A stretch of 64,000 nucleotides of DNA from Caprimulgus europaeus. Lineage: Eukaryota > Chordata > Aves > Caprimulgiformes > Caprimulgidae. Made by a program: the position numbers and the translations under genes. Position 1 is the stretch's first letter. Every line of letters starts with the position of its first letter. The notes below the pieces were generated by a model. That model had not been told where the DNA came from and searched no databases. It saw only the letters and a list, made by a program, of their open reading frames with translations. This document shows, in pieces, positions 39,801 through 51,800 of the stretch. The DNA lies in NCBI GenBank assembly GCA_907165065.1, contig OU015530.1, forward strand, positions 46,812,965 through 46,876,964, written 5' to 3'.

Positions 39801-42800
39801 AAAGATACTGAAAGCAGTAGAGGGCATGACTTATGAGGAGCTGCTGAGAATACTAGGTTTCTTCAGTTTGGAAAAGAGGAGACTAAGTGGTGACTTTATT
39901 GCTGTCTACAGTTTCCTCATGATGGGAAGGTGAGCAGGAGGTGCTGGTCTCTTCTCTTTGTTTGTGTGGAAATAGGACACGAGGAAATGGCTTCAAGCTT
40001 CATCAAGGAAGTACAGACTGGATATTAGGAAGAAGTTCTTCACAGAGAGGGTGGTCAAGCACTGGAACAAGCTCCCCATATGTACTGATTTTAGTTGCGA
40101 GAGAGTCACATCTCTCCATAGTAGAGATGTATGTAGTTTGTATGGGGCTGTGTTTTGGTTTTGTGCTGAAAACAGTGCTAATATCACAGGGATGTTTTAG
40201 TTACTGCTGAGCAGTGCTTACACAGCATTAAGGCCTTCTCTGCTTCTCATGCTGCCTTGCCAGAGAGTAGGCTGAGGGTGCACGAGAGGCTGTGAAGGGA
40301 CACAGCTGGGACAGCTGAACCCCACTAACCAAAGGGGTATTCCACACCGCATGATGTCATGTTCAGCATGGAAGACTGGGGGAAGAAGGAGGAAGAGGGC
40401 CTGCTCAGAGTGACAGCGTTGGTCTTTCCAAGTAACTGTTACACATGTTGGAGCTCTGCTTTCCTGGGGATGGCTGAACACCTGCCTGCTGATGGGAAGC
40501 AGTGAATGAATTCCTTATTTTGCTCTGCTGGCTTTACCTGTTAAACTTTCTTTATCTCAACCTACAAGTTGTCTCACTTTTTGCCTTCCAATTTTCCCCT
40601 CCATCCCACTGTGAGGGGAGTGAGCGACCAGCTGTGTGGGGAAGAGCTGCTGGCTTGGGTTAAATCATGACACCAAAGAAGTGGTCATTGCCCCAAGCCT
40701 GTCAGTGTTCAGGCAGTGTTTAGTCAACAGTTTTAGACATATGGTTAAACTTTCAGGTTGCTTACTGAGAACCTGCAGTGAGTTGTTGTAATGATGCAAT
40801 GGAAGCCTCAAATAAGGAGTGACTACCTTTATTTCAAGAGAATTAACTTGAGCGTATTCTAAAAGAATGCTGTTCTTCAAAGCAGGTTAGGCAATTCCCA
40901 CATAATAGATATTACTGAAAAAATATGGAAGGTTTATGATACCTGCTTGTAATTAAAGAAGTAAGAAAAGAGAAGGTGGCTTTGACAGTTCCTATGCATT
41001 AGTTTTCTATATGCTTTTAAGGGCTTTTTCTTTCAAATATCTTGGGATTTTTTAAATTTTACTTTGTTTCATTTTTACCCATTCACGCAGAGTAGAAATG
41101 GAGAAGGTTTTGATACCTTGTCCTATGTGTATTTGAAGAACCTTCAGTAGCTACTTGAGCAAACAATAGTCTCTGAGAATAAAACTAATATAAAAATAAT
41201 GCCAAAGGAAATATCCTGGGGATATTTGTGGTTATTTCATATCTTCAGACTCCCATCTATGTTACATGTTTGAGTTATTTTATAATAAAACATTTCATCT
41301 GACTGATACAATAAATGAGTAGACTGTAATATTTATGTACTACTTTGTCTCTACTGCCTGTTCCTTTCTTGATCTGAAAAATGAATTTATTTTAAAAGGG
41401 AGAGAGGAAGGAATATTACAATAGATTTCCAGAATACCAATATATACACCAGTGCGGAAAAAAAGAAAAGGGGGAAAAAAGGGGTAGTTTGTTACAATAA
41501 AATTAGAGGAGAGAGTGGAGAGAACAGGGGACAGATGGTGATGGAATAGTCCTTTAATCTGAAAAAAGATTTTAGCTTTTTTTTTCCCCTCCAGTTATAT
41601 TGGAACTAGTCATTATATGTCTGCTATTGAAATATATATGATAAGGTGGTTTTGAAACACAGATACTGCCAGTTACAGAAATGCAGATGGATTGTCCTGC
41701 TTACCTATTTATTCTTTCCCATTCAGTATATAGCCTCCTGCTGGAATCAAGATGGGGATCCAGTGGAGCTTCTGAAGATTGCAGATAAAGTCTCTCGGTT
41801 CAGGCAGTGCCTTAAGGAAAATCCAAGATTTCTTCAGGAAAAAGTTAAAACATATTTTAAGGTAGGAAAATCTATGCAAAAATATCTGCAGTATTAATTT
41901 TTAAATCACAGTTTTGTATTTAAAGTTAAATTGAAGGATATTTTTTGTTTTTTGTTTTTTATAACCATACTACCTGGTTTTGAGTGTAGATGAACAGCAG
42001 CACTTTTGAATGAAGCATGTTAACTTTAAATGGTTGAAGTGAAAGCTTTTGGACACTTGGAAACACATATTAGAATACTGATAAAATGCTAATGGTTTCT
42101 TGAACTCTTATGTCTGATGCTAGAAAGGGCACATGGGTATTTAATAATGAGCAGCTCAGTTGTAGACAGAGAGCTATTGACCTAGTTGTTGTATTGGCAT
42201 AGCAAGATGTATTTCTTTTTCCTTGAAAATAATTTGGTTATAAGTAAGATAGTTCTGGTGCTTCTCATTTTCACTGAACTGCTGTTTGAGTTTTGCTGTC
42301 AGTGCTAATTGCTTTCTATTCTTTTTCTTATTTTCCTCTCCATATATTCTACTGGAGTTCTTGAAGAATTAAAAATAGTAAAGGCATTATAACATTGAAT
42401 AGTTCTGGAGCCCCAAATTAGCTAATGCCAGAAAGAAAAAATCCAGTGGTAGCAGTGTAAAAGTGGTTTTGTTTTTTGTTTGTTTTGTTTTTTTAATACT
42501 TGTTTTGTTGGTGGGTTTTTGGTTTTCTTTTCCCTATCAAATTGTTCCAAGTTATTTTGAAGGGCAGATCTATTATAGGTAGCTGCCAACCTGATTTAGT
42601 AGTGAATAAATGCTAGTTTTTGTACACTCAAAGGCAAGAAGAGATAGTGGCATCAATTTAAATCTGTTTTCCTGAAGGCATTGTTAGTGTCTGGAAGTAG
42701 TAGGGATTAGGGTTTTGGCTTTTGTAGGGAAGAAATACAGGCACAGTGTTTTTAAGAATGTCCTTTACTATTCAGTGTTGCTGAGGGGCCTAAGGCAAAA

Positions 42801-45800
42801 ACATAACTCAGTAGGAAGTCATGAGAATAGTTGGATGATGAGTGGTATCCCTCAAGGGTAGGTGTTGGGGCCAATACTATTCAACATCTTTGTTGGAGAC
42901 ATGGACAGGGGGATTGAGTGCACCCTCAGCAAGTTTGCCAATGATGCCAAGCTGAGTGGTGCAGTTGACACACTGGAGGGACAGGATGCCATCCAGTGAG
43001 ACCTTGACAGGCTTGAGAGCTGGGCCTGTGCCAACCTCATGAAGTTCAACAAAGCCAAATACAAGGTCCTGCACCTGGATTGGGGCAACTCCAACCACAA
43101 ATACAGGATGGGCAATGAGTGGCTTGAGGCCAGCTCTGAAGAGAAGGACTTGGGAGTGGTGGTGGGCAAGGAGCTCAACATGAACCGGCAATGTGCGCTT
43201 GCAGCCCGGAAGGCCAATAACAAGAGAAGGTGCCCAGCAGGTCGAGGGAGGTGGTTCTCCCCCTCTACTCTGCTCTCGTAAGGTCCCACCTGGAGTTCTG
43301 TGTCCAGTTCTGGAGCTCCCAACACAAGAGAGACATGGACTCGTTCTGGACAGTTAGAACGAGTCCAGAGAAGGGCAACGAGGATGATCCAAGGGCTGGA
43401 GCACCTTTCCTATGAGGACAGGCTGAGAGAGTTGGGGATGTTCAGCCTGGAGAAGAGAAGACTCTGGGGTGATCTTATAGTTGCCTTCCAGTACCTGAAG
43501 GGGCTACAAAAAAGCTGGGGAGGGACTTTTTACAAGGGCAGGTAATGACAGGACAAGAGGTAATGACTTTAAACTGGAAGAGGGTAAGTTTAGATTAGAC
43601 ATTAGGAAGAAATTCTTCACTGTGAAGGTGGTGAGACACTGGCCCGGGTTGCCCAGAGAAGTTGTGGATGCCCCCTCACTGGAAGTGTTTAAGGCCAGGT
43701 TGGATGAGGCTTTGAGCAACCTGGTCTAGTGGAAGGTGTCCCTGATGGCAGGGGGGTTGGAACTAGATGATCCTTAAGGTCCCTTCCAACCCAAACCATT
43801 CTATGATTCTTATATCAGAAGATTGTGCACTGTTGAACATCATGCCTAGAGACTAATAACGCAGGAAGGTTAGGAGCAAGGGAGGGAATGCTGTTCCTTC
43901 TGTCCATTTTACTGTGCCTGGTTAATTTTGCATTTCTGTCTTTGTAGTCAATCAGGTTTCCATAGTCTTTCCACATAAGCATGGGGGAGGTAAACTTGTA
44001 AAAAAACAGTATTTGATTGCATTGTCCCAAATTACGGGCAGTGTCTGTCAGTGACAGATGTGGCTGTTTGCCTCCTACTTTGAAATGGGCAATTTTTGAG
44101 GTCACAATTTTTTTAATAACCTTCCTAAATTATATAAGATGGAAGCTGCCTGGGTAATTTTATTATTAAAATTTCCACAGTCTGGTATAAACAAAGGGAA
44201 ATTCAATGGCAGTTGTGACACTTGCATAATGCATGGAGCTCTGTGGCAGCAAGACTGATGTATAAAGCATTTCTGAGCAGGATAAGGCACGTACATTTTG
44301 CATCTTATGGGATCTCTGTGCGCTCAAGCTTGGGCAGGTTGAGAGAGGTGTTTAATGAAACCCTTCTGCATTTAACCAGATTCCTCATCTTAGAACACTC
44401 TCCAGATAAAACTTGTGGCATGCTGCTCTGGAGCGTTATGTACAGTTGTTTAACCTTGATGTAATTAAACTAATGAGTACTGTGTGCTGTTAAGGGATTC
44501 TGACTCTACACTAAAATTTCACAGGAGATTGTTCATGCTTGTTCTTGTGGTAAGCTGCCTCTCTTCCCCACCCCTGCAGCAGACAGTTCTCTATGAAGTG
44601 AAGAGTTTAAATGCCCTGATTGTGATACTTTTGATAACATGCAAGCCAAGTGATGCACAGGCTGTTTTTACCTACTGTTGATGAATCAGTAATCTGAGGC
44701 AAAACAGGAGGAAGTTGCCCTCAAAATTAATAATGCTTTGTTTTGGGATATATTTCTACAGGATAATCCACATAGATTGACTCTGTCAATGAGTCCAGAG
44801 GAAGACTACCATAATAAACAAGCAAAAATGGAAGCAGAAAAGCTGGAAAAAAAAGTCAATGCTCTTTCTGAAGAAGAAAAAACCCAAATCTTTGAAAAAG
44901 GTTAATGTGCTTTTTCATATTTTTATGTGGGTAAATGCTTAAATACAGCCAGTTTTTTATCTAGTGTTTTGTAGAATATCTTAATTTCTCAGCCACTTGC
45001 CAGCATTTGCTCTGAAAGGGACGATTTTTTGGTTGGGAGTTTGTGTTTATGTGTTATGGGGCTATGCAGTGTAGTGTTTGCACTATGATGTGTAATTGGT
45101 GTATTCCATTAGTTTTAACACTCAGAAACAGAATGATCAGTGTCTCCTTCAGTAGGGCAAAAGGAAGGAAATTGTTTTTGATATGCTTATTTTTTCCCAT
45201 GTTAATTTGCACTAAATACAAGATGAATTCCACTGTTACCTTGAAGCTGTTTATTTTTGAGCATACGAGGCCTTCTCCATGCTCCTATAAAACTTACATT
45301 TTGTAATTTTATTTCTTATCTCCTTTAAAAATAATATTATGTTTAATTATTCTGGGCAATAACTTAAATTTGGAAACCCTGGACAGTCATCTTATTTTGT
45401 GAAAACAGTGAGCGAGTCACAGATATCTTCCAAAAGAAGTGAAGGTAATATTCTGAAGCTTTGGTACTAGGTCAAGGAGGGGCAGAAAATTGAATGAGTC
45501 TTTCTGCTTATGAAGATAAATTGCAGAGTACTTAGAGGTGACCAGCTAGAATCTGAAAGAGGCTGAAATGTAAAATTAAACACAACAATTTAGCTGCAGC
45601 AGTGTACTGACAAAGCTCTTGGAGTAAGAACTAAAGGGAATGGGGTAGAAAGAAGCTTCTGACCTGCAAGGTCTGGGTTGCCTGGGTTGGTGCTGACGGA
45701 GCTGGGTGGCAGGACTGGCTGGCAGATGTTGCTTCTTCAGGGTTTAAATTGCATGTTACAGTAAACAGGATGTGGAGGGGGGATTAGAAAGAGAATTTAC

Positions 45801-48800
45801 AATCATACAATGTTCTGTTTGCTATTTCAATGTGATAATCTGCAGCATTTTTTTCAGTAAAATATATGAAAGAACTGTTGATAAAAAATTCTAAATTTAA
45901 AACTCTCGTGTTTTTCTGATCTGCATCTCCTTCAGTAGGTTTTAACAACACTTTCACTAAAAGCTAAAAATGACAAAGTGGTATTCTACTCTCCTTAATA
46001 GGTTTGGAATTAATTACTCTTCAAAGCAAACCTCAGGATACCTCTTGTCTCCCAGCTCTAAAAGTGTCCGACATTGAGCCCAAAATCCCATTCACTGTGT
46101 TGGAAACAACACTTGCAGGTTGGTGTAACCATTATTTCGTCCTCAAAAGAGCAACACTGTTGGGTTGTTATCTGTCTGCTTGCCCAGCTGTTGCTCTCTT
46201 TTGCTCTTTACAAATTATATATACTCACTGTTTGTTGTCCATAGTCACGGGGCTTTTCCTCTAATCCGCTGCCTCTGCAGTGGGCAGTTTGCAATGGATC
46301 TGCAGATGCTTCTTGCTGTTGCCTCTGAGGGGCAGTGTGGGACTGATGCGAGCTCCTGGCTGCCTGCTTACTCGCTGCCCGCCCTACCCTGCAGTCAGAG
46401 TCTCTCAGTGCCTTGCTACACTGCTCTTGAGCAATCTCCCCACTTTCCAAAGACTGACCCAGGGTGCAGCGTTACTGGCAGCCTGTGCAGCCAGCCTTCT
46501 TTACTGATCTTCCTCCCTACCCATTTTATACAGAATTATGATGTACAGGAACCATGGCAGGGGGTCGGCGGCAGGGAAGTTCTTTCTAACTTCAGTGCAA
46601 ATTTCTCCCTGCTTTGCCAGTGACTACCTCATGGATTGATAGGAAACAAAAAATTGTAGATCTCAGTTTTGTTACAGTTCTGTCAAAATCTTGCAGGTTA
46701 TGCTGCTCTGTAGTATATTTCTAACAGACACTTTCCTGCAAAAAATTGCCAGCGGGTGTTGAGTACTATATAATTTTGATACTAAAATGACCTGGTTTTG
46801 TGAAAATTCTAATATGTATAGTCTGTTGCCCTAGCTTAGAAGAAAACGTACAGTGCAGGAACCAGCTTTCCTCATCTTTTGAGGTGATGACAAAAAATGA
46901 GGGAGAAAACTTACTGAGTTGTTCAAAAACAAATTACCATTCTATATTTGAATGTTATTTCTAAAATGTGGCCTCTGTAACAGAATTCTCTCATCAGATT
47001 GTCCAGATATCTATTACCTTATCATAGAGAGAGACAATAAAACCCTTCAGTCCAGCATTCAGTGCAGTGTGCAAAGTTTAAACAAGAAGTGGCACTGTAG
47101 TGGCAACAGAAAATAACTCCTAACATGAAGTTCTTGTAAGAAATTGTTTTGCTTTTATGTGTTTATAGTAGGAAGCTGTTGTTTATTCCTTGCTTTTGTT
47201 TTTTTATCCCTAGCTGATGAAATTCCTGTCCAGTACTGTGCTCAACCAACCAATGGAGTGGTTTATTTCAGAGCTGTTTCCAGCTTGAATACGCTTCCTG
47301 AAGAGCTCAAACCATATGTGCCACTCTTCTGCAATGTCCTTACAAAGTGAGAGGTTTACTTTCTTAGAAGCTAAAGCAATAGGACGTAATACAGCTTACT
47401 GAAATAATACTGCTTTTAATAACTTCAGCATCCATTCTCATTATAGAAGGGAATGCTGATAAGTTGGTGTCCTGCAGAAACAGTGGTCTTTGTCTTCCGT
47501 ACTGAGTTGACAGCTCCTTTCTCCATCATTCTCTGCATTGCCTTGTTCTCCAACGTCAACACAAGCATTCCCTGAACAGATTGGAAAATTGATATAAATG
47601 AAAAATAGCCTAGCAGAAATTAAAGTGTTTGCTCGGATAGATTTTTGGTCTAATTTCACCATGCGGTCACGGGAACACTGACTCGCACACCATAGGGGAA
47701 AGAGTGGCCCAGGGCAGAACAAGTCATTTGGGCTGGGAGGAATCTATTCTTTTTGTTGGTGATAACAGCTGATGTGGTGTTATTATTGTCATTCCATATG
47801 GATGTTGGTAGCAAGCCTGTACATCAAGCACATTTTTTAATACAGCATTTTGAATTAATACTATGCTTTAGTTGAAAGTCTTGATGTATTTTTTTTTTTC
47901 TTTCATAAGGTGTAAAGTATTATGCTTGCTTGATAATTCCCCAAATTGTTTAATTACTAAATTAGTATTGGCCTACAGTCTCCTTTGCAAAAAGTACTGT
48001 GGATCCTGGTTTGGGCATACACTGAAAATGAAAACGAATCTCTAATGCTTTTTGCAGGATGGGATGTGGAGCCCTTGATTACAGGGAACAAGCCCAGAAA
48101 ATAGATCTAAAAACAGGTGGGATGTCTGTCAGCCCACATGTCATTCCAGATGATTCACACCTGGATGTGTATGAACAGGTAAATTAATCATAAACTTCAA
48201 GATGTTACACTTGCAATAACAGCTCTGTAGTTAAGGGTCAATCAGGGCTTCCAGGTAAACGGTCAGCTAATGTGCATTGAAAACTTAGTGCTTTTTGTGT
48301 AAGATATAAATTTGACAGTAATTTGTTAATTACAGTACTTTAGTATATTGTTTTAAGGGGATTGCTTGATGTGGTTATCCATTTTAAGGCAGTGCTTCAC
48401 TAGTATCTGTCACCATATTTTTGAGTGCTGCAAAAAATTTGGGAAACAGAGGGTAGAGGACAAAGCGGTAAAGTGTTATACATGCAGATTGCTGTGAACT
48501 TGTGTGTCACTGTTAATGTGGTTCAGAAACACAGATTGTTTGCAAGGTCATTAGATCTCAGTACTGGCCATAACAGTCCTAGCAATATCCTTTAAAGACT
48601 TTCTCAGAGTTGCTGGGGTCTGCTGCTGTGGTTTATTCCCCACGGATCCTGGAGTTAAATCAGGGAGACCCCTTTGCAGAAAGGTGCATCCCCAGAATAG
48701 TTTTATTTTTACTTCATGTGAAAAATAAGAAATTCTGTTTCTGAACTGCTACTTACTGTTGAGAAGGAGGAATTGATAGGCTTGTTTTTTGCAAAGAAGC

Positions 48801-51800
48801 ATCACATTTCATGTCTGCTCTGATTATAGTAGCACAGCCTGCATTAAAGTGGTTTTGTGATGTGTAGCATTAGATTGGCATCATTGCATCACTTTCATAA
48901 AAAGTTATTGTGCATTTCTCAAGCCTTTGCTTTGGTTGTCTTGTGTGAAGGGTTTTTTTGTGTTTGTTTATTTTTTTTCCTTCAGGGTGTGCTATTTTCA
49001 TCTCTGTGCTTGGATAGAAATCTACCAGACATGATGCATTTATGGAGTGAAATATTTAACAAGTACAGTACATTGAATTTTGTTTGTTTGTTTTTGCATG
49101 TGTTTTGGGGTTCTTTTTTCCCTCTTCCTCCAAACATTCTCTTCTTAGAGATCACACTTCGGGTTTTCTTTTTGTAACTGTTTATTTGAATGGCTCCCAG
49201 TTTCTAAACTCAAGTTCTCCATTCTCCATTATTTGTATTTATATAGTGAATTAAGTGGAGAACCAACAATCTAAAAGTTCTGCGTTGAACTGGAGATGAT
49301 GAATGATTCAGTATTCCAAATGCCATTAGTGTGGTTTTGCCTGACATCTAGAGACCTGTTTCTACTCTTTTTCAGCCCTCGATTTGAGGAGGAGGAGCAT
49401 TTCAGAGTGCTGGTTAAGAAGACTGCCCAAGAGCTGTCAAATGGGATTCCAGATTGTGGGCATTTATATGCCTCTATTAGAGCCAGCAAAAACCTTACAC
49501 CTTCTGGAGAGCTGCAGGAGATGTTCAGTGGGATGGATCAGGTGAAAAGTTAATGGCATCCTTCAGCGAGGTCCAAATCCTCCACTTCAGAATTACAGTG
49601 CTCGTTTTTGCTAATTCCTTCTCTTGGTGTAATCTGTCGTCTTTCTGCCCTCCCTCCCTGCACAGGTGAAGCTGATGAAGAGAATAGCAGAAATGTCCGA
49701 TATTAAACCAATTCTACGCAAACTACCACGCATTAAGAAGTATTTGTTAAATAGTGACAACATCAGGTAAGTTCCAGCTGAAAAGAAAAGGGGTTTTTTG
49801 GTTAAAGAGAGGCCGTGGCCTACGAAGGAGCATTTCTCAGTGCATGTTATGGAGTACTGGGGTTTTGTGAAATGTGAGGTCTGTGGAAAAACTACAAAAA
49901 TTTTAATAGTTTAAGTTCTCCTTGCTTACAGAGTGGTAGCTATGGCTTATTTTGTTCATTTTCTTTACAAATATGAAAAACTTACAGCAAATTTCATGTG
50001 TAACTTTTACCAAGTATGTAAATGGTCTGTGGGATTTTACAGAAGTACTCAAAATTCTGCCTTTCTGCCTTTTTTTTTTTTCTTTTTCTTAAAGGTGCCC
50101 ATTAGACTAATACTGTTATATTGTAGTGTAACAGTAGAATGCAGTTTGCTTTGGATTTTTTTCTTCTAAAAGGAAAATAGCAACATTCTGAAATCTGCTT
50201 CACGCCTATGTTGTGAAAATCAAGAGGGCACTTTAAGGTGTTTAGTGTCAGACGCGCTAGTTCCAAAAATAAGTCCATTTGAAGTGACATAAGGTGCAAA
50301 GTTTTGTTTTGCAAAGCATGCAATGATGAATAAAATTATGGAAATAGCTGTACTGTTCAAAATCACAGCAGGTCTGCCTGTAAAGAGAGAATACAGAGCG
50401 TTAGTTTCTTTTTACATTTTGCAAAGCTGATGTAGACCTGTCCTGTGCCCAGCAGTGATTTGACAGCTACTGCTAAAGTTTAGGTCTGAAGGAGTTTTTG
50501 GGCGAGCAAAAGAAAAGCAATTGGACTATGACCTTTTTTTTTTTTTTTTTTTTGCAAATTTTAAAGGACTCTCCAAAGCCACAGAAACTTATTTAAAAAC
50601 TTTATACATATTTTTAACAGGTGTTCAGTGAATGCAGCACCTCAGCAGATATCAGAAGCATCTAAAGAAGTAGAGAAATTCATAAAAGGCATATCTAAAA
50701 GTAAAAAGGAGAGAAAACCTGTTCGTCCCCATGTGGTTGAGGTAAGAAATTACTTCATATGTGACTGGGGCATCAAATACATTTAAGTTGATCTTGAGTA
50801 AAGATGACTGAGCAGTTGGGTGAGCAATTGGCTGACAGGTCGGGCTCAGAGGGTTCTAGTCAGTGGGGTTACACTGGGCTGGCAACTGGTCACTGGTGAG
50901 GCCCTGGAGGTGGTGCTCTTTAGTGACTTCATCAATGACTTGGATACATGACTTGAAGGACTGCTAACTAAGTTTGTTGATGGCACTCTTGAGGGCAGAG
51001 AGGCCCTGCAGAGAGATCTAGATAAATTAAAGAGCTGGGCAATCACCAACTGTATGAATTTTAATAAGGGCAAGTGACAGATTCTGCACCTGGGACACGG
51101 CAACCTGGGACACACACAGACTGGGGAAGGAGAGGCTGGAGAGCAGCCCTGCAGAGAGGGACCTGGGGGTTCTGGTCGATGGCAAGCTGAACATGAGCCA
51201 ACAGTGTGTCCTGGCTGCCAAGAGGGACACCCGTGTCCTGGGTGCATCCAGCCCTGCACTGCGAGCCGGGCGAGGGAGGTGATCGTCCCGCTCTGCTCTG
51301 CACTGGGGCGGCCTCACCTTGAATACTGTATGCAGTTTTGGGCACCACAGTATAAAAAGGGTGTAAAGCTCCTGGAGAGTGTGCAGAGGAAGGACACTAA
51401 ATTGGTGAAGGACTTAGAGGGGAAGCCGTATGAGAGGCTGAGGTTGCTTGGTTTGTTCAGCCTGGAGAAGAGGAGACTGAGAGGAGACCTCATCATGGTC
51501 TAGAACTTCCTCCCAAGGGGAAGGAAGAGGAGGGGCAGGTGCTGATCTCTTCTCTCTGGTGACCAATGATAGGACCGGAGGAAATGGCAGGAAGATGTGC
51601 CAGAGCAAGTTTAGGTTGGACATTAGGAAGAGGCTCTTCACCCAGAGTGTGGTGGAACACTGGAACAGGCTCCCCAGGGAGGTGCTCATGGCACCATATT
51701 TTGACAATATTCCAGAAGCATTTGGCCAAGGCCCTCAGACACATGGTCTGAATCTTGGGATTGTCCTGTGCTAGGGCAAGAGTTGGACTCGATGATCCTT

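Noticed and set aside
42852..43545. ORFs of up to 157 codons on both strands in intron 13
   Set aside because: They are fragments and antisense shadows of a CR1 LINE, broken by frameshifts.
46165..46623. 152-codon ORF in PITRM1 intron 15
   Set aside because: It has no domain, no splice sites in register, and ends within the intron; it looks like chance in a somewhat GC-richer patch.
50846..51774. Cluster of ORFs in intron 21
   Set aside because: Again a decayed CR1 copy; the plus-strand frames match the end of CR1 ORF2 and the minus-strand frames are shadows.
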